Shown here piece by piece: positions 11,470 to 22,570 of a stretch of 64,000 bases of DNA. The notes under the pieces are model-generated. The model did not search any database, was not told the origin of the DNA, and saw only the letters and a program-made list of their open reading frames with translations. Position 1 is the first letter of the stretch. Every line of letters begins with the position of its first letter. The translations under genes were made by a program, and so were the position numbers. The DNA comes from Mytilisepta virgata (Eukaryota > Mollusca > Bivalvia > Mytilida > Mytilidae), in assembly GCA_028015205.1 (NCBI GenBank), contig CM051520.1, forward strand, positions 8,466,501 to 8,530,500, read 5' to 3'.

Positions 11470-13432
11470 TGTAAACAGCAGCGATTATCCTGAAGTCTAC
11501 CAGCACTTCAACCAACCCGACCATTCTATTCTTTCAATGAAAGTCCGGATTATTGAGAAAATTTACCATCCTACCAATACTCCTAATTCAAGTACAGACT
11601 TACTTAGACAAAAAGGGTTCGAACCTTGGGGACTGCAATCCCATATGGATGCAATGACAAAATCCCGATAGTGTACTATTCTACCAAGTCCTAGATGTAG
11701 TGATGTGAATGTGATGAAGCTATTTCCTAATCATCAATACAAAACCTCAATGTCTTGATATTTCTATCAAAGGTCTTCTCCCTTTCATATAACATCCATT
11801 AGGTCTTCATCACATTCGCACTAAATTATATTATTTACCCATCGGAAAACTACACATTTTATATAAAGCCTGCTTAGACATTTGTATGTTGTGTTCCTGC
11901 CGAAAAGGTCCCTAATAACCTCGTTTTTGTATGCAAAAGCTACTATATTCATTGCTTGATTAATGAACTAGGGATTGCTAGTTCACTTGGCAATTCTACC
12001 TATAAAGCTACTACACTTTCAAACAAAGAAATAACCGAAATCAAAGATCGGTCTTATCGTCATTTGGTATTTCCATCAAACATGATGATTGTGATCGTCT
12101 TACCTTGTACTGGATACCCTAGTTAATTAAGTGTCCATACAAACAACGTTTTATAGCTGGATCTGCCAAGTGTTCCACAAAAACATTGTCTCAACTTCTA
12201 ATTTCTATTTTAACAGCTGTCAAAACGGGCCTCCAAAGTTACTGTGACACAAGCTATTCAAGAAGTGATATCAATCAAATGTGGATATTAAAGAACTCCA
12301 AAGACATAAAGGATATTTTACGATCTCGCTCCATTTCAGTCTGAAACAGCATAACAGCATAAAAACATTTGATTTCTTTACCCTCTATACCACCATTCCT
12401 CATTCACTACTGAAGAAGTTGAAATATCTAATCCATCGATGCTTTCAAAATAAAAATGGCAACAACAGATGCATATACCTTGTCAGTGGTAGAGATAAAT
12501 CATACTTTGTTAAAAACGCTCTAAATCAAACAAAAAATATACAAAGGACGAAATTGTCCTGATGATTAAATTTTTGATTTTTGATAGACAACATATTTGT
12601 TCAATTTGGTGGACGTGTTTTACAACAGACAATTGGCATTCTATGGGCACTAATTGTGCGCCACCCCTGGCCGACTTGTTCCTTTACTCATATGAGGCAG
12701 ATTTCCTTGACGGGCTTCTTAAGGAAAAATAGATGATGTTTTATCACTCAACAATTCACGTTTTGAGAATTTTTTACATCTCATTTATCCCAATAAGCTC
12801 GAAATTAAGGATACCGCAGACACTGCCAAGTCTGCATCTTATCTTGACCTTCACCTCGAAATTGACACTAGAGGAGGGTTGAATACAAAACTTTACGACA
12901 AAACTTCCCATTTTTTAGCCGCAATATTCCAGAAGCGCCGGCATATGGAGTATATATTTTACAACTCATACCTTATTCCAGAGCTTGTGACATATACATT
13001 GACTTCCTGGACAGAGCCCGGCTCCTGACAGAAAAGTTGTGCAGAGAGGGGTATGTTATTCCTAAGTTGGAGTCAGCCTTATTAAATTTTAATGGACATC
13101 ATTATGACTTGGGTGAGAGGTATGAAAAACCGTTTACCAAATGAAAATGGACCTGTTCCATTGATGTTATCCTTTCCTCATACCGGATTTTACATGGATA
13201 GCATGGCGGATGTCCTGCAGGAAGCAGAGACTGATTACTCTTCCAGAGCACCTGAGTCAACCCTCGGTATTTTGGTAGAATCCATGTTGTTCATATGTTT
13301 TTAGTTTTTAATTGTAGTGCATGTATTGTTTTGGTCTTGTCTTCGTTGTTCTCTGGAGTTTGTCAGTTGTTTCAATTTTCCTCTCCTTCGAATATCCCTT
13401 TGGTATTTCTTGACTTGACTTATAATCAGAGG
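11470..13432 (+). mobile_element. Decayed PLE (family A) with GIY-YIG-like block upstream of RT
   Basis: This is the longest family A copy. From 11501 a frame reads QHFNQPDHSILSMKVRIIEK, resembling the C-terminal half of a GIY-YIG nuclease, and SDVNVMKLFPNH follows near 11697. The reverse transcriptase follows: CPYKQRFIAGSAKCSTKT near 12130, FDFFTLYTTIPHSLL near 12370, GTNCAPPLADLFLYSYEADF near 12645, a broken copy of the catalytic box region (DDVLSLNNS, 12734) and SASYLDLHLEID near 12832. Several stops and frame shifts kill it. The 3' end has the family tail ending TTTCTTGACTT. A nuclease ahead of the RT is the permuted order described for Naiad/Chlamys-type PLEs. That name is inferred from the order of blocks. 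Confidence 0.75.
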
Positions 13433-14285
13433 ATATTGTATTCAGCTTTTCGATTATATTGTATTTGATATATTTGCTGATTCTTTGACTTCTTGATGTT
13501 TTTCGCCATTGGAGACCATACCACGACCAATTGTAGCCCTGCAATCATTTTAAATTCATCTTGATTATTGTCACATTCTTGATTTTCTTTCATTTACGTG
13601 TACAAGTTTTGTTGAAGAAACAGTCACTTCATTCTTACATTTTCTATAGTTACTCTAGTTAAGGCACATACCAGTTAATAAGTACACAGTATCTTTCTTT
13701 AGAATAACTCCACAGGTGGCACCGCTCTCATATGCATCCAATATAACTGAATCCAAATATGAAGAAGAAGGTCCCTATAAACATATCAAGAAGGCTAGAT
13801 GTCAAAAAACTTTAGATATTAGTGTCCGTTTGTTCAGGATTTCAAGATTATATTAAAAACACTCAGACACATAAATAAATGTGTAACAAGAGGTCATTTT
13901 AAAACATTAATATATAATAAACAAAGACAAAACCCATGTATAAAGGATGTTTGCCGGACATTTTCAAAATATAACCTGGATTTCAGAAATTTTTGATAGT
14001 TTGAAAATAGTTTTATTTAGTAGATAAAAAAGGCGGAGATATAACTAAGTAGTTGTCATCTTAGTGCTTATGTATCCAAATTACATCTGACTTTGGAGAC
14101 TACAATTTGTTGCATTCTTAGTTTTATGGTACATATATTATAGTTCTAAATGCCAAATTAACTTTAGTAGTCTATAAACGTACTTAATCTTGTGTTATCT
14201 GATTATGAACAAATTATATTATAACAAGTTTTGCTATACAGAACCATGTGCTATACACATATAACTGTGGCGTTATACAAAACTA
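13433..14285. other. Non-coding stretch, nothing recognised
   Basis: AT-rich, with no domain, repeat unit or RNA signature recognised. Confidence 0.45.
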
Positions 14286-14585
14286 TATTTATTTACTTCA
14301 CAGAGACAAAGCAACGCAGAACCATTGATAAAGGATCTCACTAATCTAAATATTTTGCTAAGATTGAAATATACTGTTTTTTTCTTTGCTGTATTTTATA
14401 TTTTGCAACTGTATCTTTATATACGTCTGAACACTAACTCTGTTATAATTCGATTTTAATACTGCAAAATGTTTGTCCACCTTCGGTGGGTCTCGAACTC
14501 ATACCGTTGAGAAACTATGGCATATATTCCCCTAGCACCGTGTCAAGCTCCCTTGACCATTCGGTCACAAATATAGCTTCAATAA
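14286..14585 (-). mobile_element. tRNA-derived SINE
   Basis: On the minus strand the head reads GTGACCGAATGGTCAAGGG (A box TGGTCAAGGG) and about 60 bases later GAGTTCGAGACCCACCG (B box GTTCGAGAC). This spacing and the intervening arm resemble a tRNA of the Leu/Ser class. The body follows and ends near 14286-14300 in an AAATAAATA-type tail. Related bodies are found at 14852-14980 and 58484-58700. The acceptor stem cannot pair, so this is not a working tRNA gene. Confidence 0.7.
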
Positions 14586-14639
14586 TCGACATGTATGTTG
14601 GGGTGGACATGCTACATATGTATATGCGTGTGGCAATGT

Positions 14640-14657
14640 AATTTTTTTTTTTTTTTT
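14640..14657. repeat. Poly-T run
   Basis: An almost unbroken T run of about 17 bases lies between the two SINE copies. Confidence 0.9.
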
Positions 14658-14851
14658 ATCTTTCTAGCATTTATTTGACAGCAATATGATTTAGCTTTTT
14701 TAAATACATTATATTGGATGGCAATGTTTCATTGTTATACAGTCACATTAATTACAGCATTTAACTAATCGTCTGATATTGTGACAACTACAAAATGCAT
14801 CTGTCTGACCAGTGGATGTCCGACGAAATATAATATAGGATAGCCCTAAAT

Positions 14852-15042
14852 ATTTATATACGTCTGAACACTAACCCAACACTGTGAAATCAGATTTTAA
14901 TATTGCCACATTTTTCTCCATCTTCGGTGGGTCTAAACTCACACCGTTTATACATTTTGGCACCTATTCCCACCTATTTTATATACATCTAGCGGATGTA
15001 ACCTGATGGTCTAAGGCACTGGACATGGTGCTAAGCGAATAA
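14852..15042. mobile_element. SINE pair, two tRNA-like halves in opposite orientation
   Basis: 14852-14980 repeats the body and B-box region of the 14.3-kb SINE on the minus strand (TTTATATACGTCTGAACACTAA, then CTTCGGTGGGTCTAAACTC). Immediately after, at about 15002-15038, a plus-strand A-box half reads CTGATGGTCTAAGGCACTGG. The two halves face each other, so two SINE ends appear to have joined by insertion or rearrangement. Confidence 0.55.
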
Positions 15043-16289
15043 TATACATTATACATGTATATTAAATGTACCTTAAATACTCCTTGTACTACGACTGTGT
15101 ACTTAATTCTACGATTTGGAAGTTGGCCAAAATACTGTATACCGGAAACCCTCCCTTTTATAGCTGAAATACAAAAATACATTATTTAAAAATGTAATAG
15201 TCATATATTTTTTCTTTGGCATATATTTAGCATTTTACATCAATATATTACACTAGAAAAACATTCATTTCATATTAGTTCCCAAGAAAATATTACACTT
15301 AAAAGCAAAACTGTTTTTATGATTGAATGAAATCTATCAATAGAATCAAGTGTAGAAGATACCGAACCAACAATGCCAACATGGAAATCCTAAATCATAA
15401 TCGAGAGGACAATACCCGAACGAGACAAAACAAAAAGGAACACGGTTGGCAAAAAAACAGACCGATGATACAAAATACACATGCTCGCTGGAATCCCTAT
15501 CTTCCTTATTTTGTAAAAATGAAAAAAGTGTATGTTTTCCTTTCTCCACCGGGCCAGAAAGAATTATTGCCCTATGCTATAGGGTTTTGTTGTACCAAGA
15601 ATCCTTATTAACACAGTATAATTTTGTTTCATAATCTATTACCAGATAGTAATGAAGTGTTATATATATGTTTATATAAGGTCGTTTTCTTTGTGAAATT
15701 ATAAAATATTCTGTGATTTATAACGAAATAAATAATAACAATATTACGTTAGGTGGTCCAAATATGCATATTTATGGCATCAATATACGTTTTTCATAAT
15801 TTATTACCTTCTTATATGTAGACTTACTTCTTATATATTCTTACCGAAATCAAATTGACAGACAGCGTCCTGTGGATGTGGTATCCTACATCTGCAGGAT
15901 TCTACACTTTGGAAGGAAGACATCAAACAGGAAAGGCTGATATATAACACTGTTAAGAACTTCATTGTTATCCTGTCTAAAGACTTTTAATGTAATGATA
16001 AGACGCAGTCATAAATGGATAGTAAAAAGGAACACTAAGATATGCTCTCAGAGGTATCGACAAAAAATGTTAAAACAGAAAAGATCAATAGAGTGACATA
16101 TGTTAAAAAAAAGCAGACACACCAGAACATGTTAAGTCCATCGATTTTAATGTTGTATGTTTGACGTTAACATATTTATTGAATAATCAGAAATATGCAA
16201 GGCTCGGTAAAATCATTTAATTTTTTCTTCAACAATAAACATTCATGTTACAATTTGATTATGTCTACCCTCTTTTCAGGGCAAACATA
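15043..16289. other. Non-coding stretch, nothing recognised
   Basis: Overlapping frames near 15327-15634 (94 codons at most) show no recognisable domain, and no splice context for a host exon could be defended. Confidence 0.45.
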
Positions 16290-16790
16290 TTGTCCTTTCC
16301 ATCTATTTGTCTATCCGTTTGTCCGTCTGTCGGTCCGTGTGTTACAACAGTTTGTGAACAGAAAATCTCCTATGTTTACAGCGGAATGGTATGAAACTCA
16401 AAGAATAGATGCATACCAAAGATAGTTGTGCAAGAAATAAACATTTTTGGATCTGAATTTCTGTGGGTTTCCCCTACCTAAACAAGGACTATGCCTTATT
16501 ATCATTTGGAGAAGTTTGTGAACGCAGAATCTCCTACAGTTCGGACTGGAATAGAATATAACTTAACAGAATTGATGCATACCAGTTAAAACTGCACTAC
16601 ATCATATTTTTTGGATTGGTTTGAATTTTTAAATTTCCAATACCAAAACATGGACTTTGCCATATTTACATAAACGCAAAATTGCATACATTTCAGACCG
16701 TAGTTATGGATGACAATTTATTTTTTGGATCGGATTGATTTCTGAGGTTTCCCTTACTAAAACATGGACTTTGCCATTTTTATTTATTGG
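16290..16790. repeat. (TCYG)n-led tandem array, about 160-bp units
   Basis: A pyrimidine tract (CTATCCGTTTGTCCGTCTGTCGGTCCGT) is followed by three imperfect units beginning near 16350, 16513 and 16670. They share GTTTGTGAACAGAAAATCTCC, AGAATAGATGCATACCA, TTTTTGGATC and CATGGACTTTGCC blocks. The architecture matches the arrays at 33.1, 52.8 and 58.4 kb although the unit sequence differs. Confidence 0.8.
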
Positions 16791-17935
16791 GAAGGAAGGA
16801 GACATATGTTTTTCCATTAAAAGCAAACTTTAATTAATATAACATTTTTTCCCCATAAATTCTATGATAATAATCATTGACAATCTTGATACACAAGATA
16901 TGCTTTTCGACTCTGCCTATAACATTGACAACCTAGAAAATGATATGAAGAGCAAATTTTTAAAACTTCCATAATTACCAATGGCGTGATTTGTTTGACC
17001 TTTAGAACTTGTCATATTTTATAAGGTGACCAGTTGATTTATCCAATATTTTGTATAATTACTTTTTCCTTTGTAGGTAATAAATATCGCCCAAACCACT
17101 TAATATTGAATATACTTTAACAATATACAGAATATTTAGATTTTGGCATATGGAAGATTACAGAATTACAGAATATTCCTTGAAAATACTATCATAAAAA
17201 AAATATTTTCGTTTTATCAATAATTTGCAATAGAAGAACATCATTATGATATCTATACAAAATAAATTTGCATTGTTTTTAATTTAACATTAATTATATT
17301 TACTTTTCCCTCCAGCCATACCAAATTACGTTAAAACATTTTTTTTATAAATTACATAGGTTACGTTCGTTTTTTTAAACATTTTTATGATCACAACCTT
17401 TACTGTTCACTTCTAAAAGTTTAAATCGTAATCTAATATAAACAAAATGAGAAATGTTTGGTTTGAGTATAAAATGACATTTAAATCCTAAATCATATGC
17501 ACATGTACAAGGATACCATTTTCTAACGCTTTGTTGTTTAAATCGGAAACAGCTTGTTTAACGATTTTAATGTTGGTAATTTTTTAATGTATAAATTTGA
17601 TTAAATATAATACATGTACAGTCAGGCAGAAAATTATAAATCCTAGAAGATCTGCTGGATATAACACTTCTGAAACGTCTGAAATTCATTATTGTCAAAC
17701 ATCAAATACATTAAAAATTAATAAATATTATTTTAACGAGATAAAATAGTAATGACAAATGAAATAAGTATTCATACGAAAAAGAAGAAAAAATTACTTT
17801 ACTTACTATATCCTGTTGTCAAGTTGTTGCCTGTAAAAAATACTACAACGTGTTATTCTTATCTCGTCAAAGATTTTTTTAAGATTGTTTTGTTACTACC
17901 ACGTGTTCAACACAACATTTTATAATTCGTGGAAA
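16791..17935. other. AT-rich non-coding stretch, nothing recognised
   Basis: No gene, repeat array or RNA signature was recognised. Confidence 0.5.
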
Positions 17936-18100
17936 TAAAAAACAAAATGGATAACAGGAAATGTAAACAATAATCAATCAATGCCCCAATAGACTGAGGA
18001 CAAACAAATAACACAAAAAGCACAAAAAGCACAAAACACAAACATAACCACAACAGAGAGTCTGACTAAACAGTGGTGGAAATTTATTTTTACTAAAACA
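17936..18100 (-). repeat. Dispersed repeat family D, copy 3
   Basis: Shares AACAAAATGGATAACAGGAAA, AATAACACAAAAAGC, and the CATAACCACAACAGAGAGTCTGACT block with the copies at 6.2, 43.3 and 56.3 kb. A local triplication of CACAAAAAGCACAAAA is present. Confidence 0.65.
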
Positions 18101-19250
18101 CTCCTTGAAATAGACTGAATGGGCATAACCTTTAAGATAGAAAAACCGGCAAAATAATTCTTATGACTTTTACTTCTATTTATAGGTAGAACTTTAGTAT
18201 GAGGTATAAAAACGCCATGAATGAATTATTTGTTTATTTATCTACATTCGCTATTATTATTATCATTATTATTATAATTATTATTTTTTTATATCGTAAG
18301 ATAAGAAAACAAACCTACCAGTAGCATCCTAAATCACTGAGCTTAATAAAAATATCTTCACTCTAACAACTACATGTACATTTATTATAACGATTGATGT
18401 TGTCACGTCAGATAATGCGTAGTTTGTTTTTTATTAAAATGATTATTAAAAGTGAAATTGGATTATTAAAGTGAAATTGGATTAGTAGAAAGTTTTAGCT
18501 GAATACATGAAGTATATGACACTCATAAGAAAGCTGTAATTCTATAATATATACACTATGATGAACATTAATAGTAGTATTACGCATATTTCAAATATCC
18601 TAATATTATATCAAAAATGCAGTTCTGATAGTGACAAAAATATCAACACAATATCCAACATTCCCGGCTAGCTACTAAAGGTACCCTATCTCGTCGTGTA
18701 CACAATTTCACCGTTTAACTGAAAATTTCATTCATTGTTTCAAATAAACATTTTAACTTCAATGTGAAACAGAAAATTCTTGATTTTTTTTTAAAATTTT
18801 ATGTAGAAAAATCAGGCGGTGTGATTTTGGCACTTTGTAAGAAAGAGTTCTCGGCCAGTATAGTTATGTTTTTAATTTTGTTTTTTTCCATATTTTCAAG
18901 TAAAAAATAATTAAATCTTATCGCCCAACTACAAATATTATGCAATCATTATATTAGCAAATTAAATAGGTAAACAAAATGGAAATGCAAAGTAGTTTAT
19001 ATTGCAAGCTTAAATTCACAATTTTAGAAATTCTACCGATTTAGGACCCAATTTTTGAAAATAAAATTATAAAATCTTATTGTGCATTTAAATACTGTGT
19101 AAGACAATAATGTATTGGAAAAATGCATAAATTGCAAAATTAAAGAGGCTTTTAAGTCACTAGTTTTATTTTTTTTTAAATTTAAAATTTAAATTCTAAA
19201 ACCTTATTGCGCATTTGAATTTACGCTACCTGTTTATACATACAATACAT
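18101..19250. other. AT-rich non-coding stretch with ATT microsatellite
   Basis: Holds an ATT-rich microsatellite near 18250-18290. Two similar stretches, TTATAAAATCTTATTGTGCATTT near 19066 and CTAAAACCTTATTGCGCATTT near 19196, suggest a diverged local duplication. Confidence 0.5.
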
Positions 19251-19380
19251 AGTCATTGTCGGAAAATATAAAATCTATTTGGAGGAGCCTTAGAAACATG
19301 AGATAAGGCGAGCTTTAGCGAGCCTTTTTCCCATGTTTCGCAGAAAGTCCTAATAAATTTTATATTTTCCGACAATGACT
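19251..19380. mobile_element. Fold-back element, 24-bp perfect terminal arms
   Basis: AGTCATTGTCGGAAAATATA + AAAT (19251-19274) is exactly complementary to 19357-19380. The 82 bases between also pair in part: AAACATG with CATGTTT, and AAGGCGAGC around a TTTA turn. The whole unit could fold into one long hairpin. It carries no transposase. Confidence 0.85.
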
Positions 19381-20860
19381 TTGTATTTTCTTTATCCTGC
19401 AATCCCCTTTCGATGCGTAAAATGCCTTCAAATTGCGTTTGAAGTTGAATTCCAACTGCCGTGAAAACGCGGGAAACGCCACGACTTCATCTGGTACATT
19501 CGAGATGTTCCTCGTGCTCTTTATTGGGTCATTGACCTAATAGGAATACAGTTTATTCTAACCATGTTATAAGACCGGAAATAGCTTGATTGCAGGATAA
19601 ATTGCAATATACCGGAACCCATATAACCGTAATTGAAGCGGGATGTTAAGCGCGCTGTAAAACCTGTTTTAACCAACCATTTCCAACAGAAATGCCTGTA
19701 CCAAATTAGAACCATTGCGGTTATTTCCATTTTTCCGGTGCTTGCCATGATTTTGCCTGTTATATATGGACTAACCCCCCCCCCCCCCCCCCCCGTTTTT
19801 TTTTTTTTTTAGTATTCCTTTTGACAACTGCATTGGAGTTCGGTAATTTGATTATAACATTTATTTACCGTAATATCAATTTGTTTTGTAAGTACTAAGA
19901 AAGAATCACTTACATTTATCCTGTGTGTACAATATGACAATGTTTTTATTTTATGACAGATCGGATGTCATATGTTTTGTTACTACCGTCTAAAAATTTA
20001 GTCGATGTTTGTCGGTATCCGGGTTTGTACATATTCTACGTATTTTGTAACACTTCGTGGAATTTGATTTTATTCTCAGTAAATAAACAGAAAGAATAGA
20101 AATGGAAACTTCCGTCAGGAGATTGCTGAATATTTATCATATATATCATCATATATTGTAATAGACAAAAAGTCAAGGAAGCTGGTATTCAAACTAAAAC
20201 ATAATGTATGCTATCTTAAAATCTTTTAGCAGAGATTCCCTCGTTTAATCTTGGAACGGGGAATCAAAGAGTGGAAATCATTTTACGTTACATGTATGTT
20301 TACACTTGTCTGACTGCATTGAAAATATTAAAATCACTTTTGCTTTGTTCTTCAGAAACGAAGTATTTGAAGAAATTTCGTACCATTTACATGTACATTT
20401 AAATATATACTAGTGATATACATTTTAATTTCTGGTAAAAAAACGTTTTCCTATCTGTAAAAGTCACTTTGGTATTTTTGTAAAACATGTAATTCACTCA
20501 AATAAACTTACGAAAGACAGTGAAACCTGTACAGAAAACGAAGGATATTCTCTTTGTGAGATCAACTCGTCCTTCACTTTTGGGTTTACCATAATTTTCC
20601 AGATAGAATCGTCGCATTCTAACTTTAGATGTGCGATCAGGTCCTACAGGAGTCGAATGTTAAATTTAAGCTTGTGGCTTAAACATTTTTTCATTTTAAT
20701 TGGATTGATAGTGATCTAATTTCTTCGCAAAATGATTTCATAACATCTGTAAATGGGCAATATGTTTTCAGAATTTTGACTTTGGGAAAGTGTCACAACT
20801 AATCGCGGGATGTGGGGGTTAGTTTTCTAGTTTTATTTATAATTTAAAAGTTTCGTATTT
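19381..20860. other. Non-coding stretch, nothing recognised beyond the C20-T15 tract
   Basis: Apart from the homopolymer junction at 19775-19810, no gene or repeat was recognised. The 75-codon minus frame at 19521-19748 has no domain. Confidence 0.45.
19775..19810. repeat. Homopolymer junction C20-G-T15
   Basis: Twenty C, one G and fifteen T lie in a row. The exact lengths are likely to be unreliable in sequencing. Confidence 0.9.
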
Positions 20861-20931
20861 AAATGCGTCGTATACAGCATAGTATAAATTTACTATATCT
20901 AATATTAGTATCTTTGGATTGTTATTTTGAA
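20861..20931 (+). repeat. 70-bp direct repeat, copy 1
   Basis: AAATGCGTCGTATACAGCAT then AGTATAAA..TA.TATATCTAATATTAGTATCTTTGG recurs at 21241-21311 with about three differences. About 310 bases of unassigned sequence separate the copies. Confidence 0.85.
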
Positions 20932-21240
20932 ACTCCTGGGACGATGCCTCTGCATGGTGGATCCTAGGTCCCTGATGGTATTCGCCAACCCAGTCGTCAG
21001 ACTTGTCTGACATGATTATTCATTGATTTGTTACATGAATTACCAGTATTTAACAAAATTCAAAAATAATAGAAATACTAAGGGTTCATTCCTTGTATTG
21101 CACATGGTAGATCTCCTTAGCTGAAATTTTGCTTCCTACTTCGGTATTTTTGATTATGAGTACTTCTTGTTTAAAATAAGTTTGGTTTTTGGTCTTCCAA
21201 ATGTTTCGGTTTTAATGCTGCTGATGAGAGGTAACTCCTT

Positions 21241-21311
21241 AAAATGCGTCGTATACAGCATAGTATAAAGTTAATATATCTAATATTAGTATCTTTGGGT
21301 TGTTATTTTAA
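21241..21311 (+). repeat. 70-bp direct repeat, copy 2
   Basis: Second copy of 20861-20931, in the same orientation. The pair could bound a short inserted element or reflect a duplication. Confidence 0.85.
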
Positions 21312-21329
21312 AAAAGGGTTTCTGTATTA

Positions 21330-21478
21330 AGATGTATTAAGAAAGGAATTAGATAGTTCTAGCAATTTCCTTGAATCTAAATACTAAAAAAATAAGAAAA
21401 CACATTAAAGATATTGATGAACAGCTACAGGCTCCTGCCCGAAATCAAAATGTTCCTATTATGTACTGGTTATCTAAA
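21330..21478 (+). pseudogene. PLE-like reverse transcriptase scrap
   Basis: A short frame reads EQLQAPARNQNVPIMYWLSK, similar to the P.MYW.PK.HK region at the start of PLE reverse transcriptases. A near-copy (EQLQAPVRNPNVLIMYWL) lies at 22050-22112. It is fused directly to the family A tail that begins at 21479. Confidence 0.45.
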
Positions 21479-21746
21479 TTCCATTGATATTATCCCTTCC
21501 TCATACCGGATTTGACATGAGCAGCATGGCGGGTGTCCTGCAGGAAGCAGAGACTGCTTACTCTTCCGGAGCACCTGAGTCTACCACCGGTTTTTTTGTG
21601 GGGTCCATGTTGTTCATACGTTTTTAGTTTTTAATTGTAGTGCATGTATTGTTTTGGTCTTGTCTTCGTTGTTCTCCGGAGTTTGTCAAGTGTAACGATT
21701 TTTCTCTCCTTCGAATATCCCTTTGGTATTTCTTGACTTTACTTAC
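21479..21746 (+). mobile_element. PLE family A, 3'-terminal fragment
   Basis: Contains the family A terminal segment: CATTGATATTATCCCTTCCT, the GACTGCTTACTCTTCCGGAG block, the TTGTAGTGCATGTATTGTTT block and the end TTTCTTGACTTTACTTA. It is 5'-truncated and has no RT motif. Confidence 0.8.
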
Positions 21747-21794
21747 ACAGAACTCCATACAAATTTTGTTTCATTTCTGCCTTTATTGGCTTTA

Positions 21795-22210
21795 ACAAAT
21801 GTGTCACCACAAAAATGTCTGTTCATTTAACAAGTTCTCCTACTTGCAAAAAAGAATTTGTCATTAATTATTGTAACAAACTTTATGACAATTCTGGCAT
21901 AACTTGTTTTTAGATGTTTAAAACTGTATCAATTTTTTGGATAAATTGATCATCAAGTTTCTTTTGTGAATAATTATGATTTTCATACATTGTACACAAC
22001 GCTTACACACGATTTTGTCAAAGAAAATGTAAGTGCACTAAGTAACTCGTATTTTGAACAGCTACAAGCTCCTGTCCGAAATCCAAATGTTCTTATTATG
22101 TACTGGTTACTGAGACAGAGATTAAAATGTGAAAGTTTATGTACATCTATGATATCTATGACACGTGATTGTCCAGGAGAGATAATATCTCTGATAATTG
22201 CTGGTTAGAA
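21795..22210 (+). pseudogene. Second PLE lineage, RT fragment
   Basis: Frames read a KLYDNSGI-like stretch near 21877, then NNYDFHTLYTTLTHDFVKEN from 21969 and finally the EQLQAPVRNPN block. F.TLYTT.PH is the RT2 block of PLE reverse transcriptases. The sequence is unlike the family A and B copies here, so it is a third lineage. It is truncated on both sides. It ends about 250 bases short of the TIMP stop codon, on the opposite strand. Confidence 0.55.
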
Positions 22211-22292
22211 AACGTATTTAGGTAGTTTTACTGTGACATATACTGAACTATCTTGTGTCATTAAAAACAAAAGACAGAGCAAATCATTGTAT

Positions 22293-22325
22293 TTTATTTT
22301 TCAATATGTTTCCTTTCACTTTATT
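22293..22325 (-). promoter_or_regulatory. Candidate poly(A) signals for the TIMP gene
   Basis: Two AATAAA hexamers on the minus strand (22325-22320 and 22298-22293) lie 131-163 bases past the TIMP stop codon. Confidence 0.4.
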
Positions 22326-22455
22326 TCTGACAAAGAATGAATTCAATATCAACACAAAATACATTACTAAAGCAATAACACAATGTTACTGGAGAAAGGA
22401 TAATAAGACAATATAATAGTCTCTCCCTTGTGTGTTATATGTTTTGTAACAGAGC

Positions 22456-22570
22456 CTAACAGTTTCCAAAAGTTCCTTTCTCAAGTGACATTCTTGTATC
22501 CTTAGGGATATCTATCCAAAAAGAAATCCATTGACAGCTACTTGTGAAGTAATTTCCATCTTTAACATTG
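22456..22570 (-). CDS. TIMP exon 4 (last)
   Basis: Reads NVKDGNYFTSSCQWISFWID then IPKDTRMSLEKGTFGNC and TAG at 22458-22456. The best homology start lies after ...TTTCAAG at 22571, but that leaves one base where two are needed. In-frame acceptors further upstream add 8 or 12 residues. Confidence 0.75.

Noticed and set aside
15327..15634. Overlapping plus-strand frames of up to 94 codons as a possible exon.
   Set aside because: No domain, no convincing splice sites, and the opposite strand is equally open.
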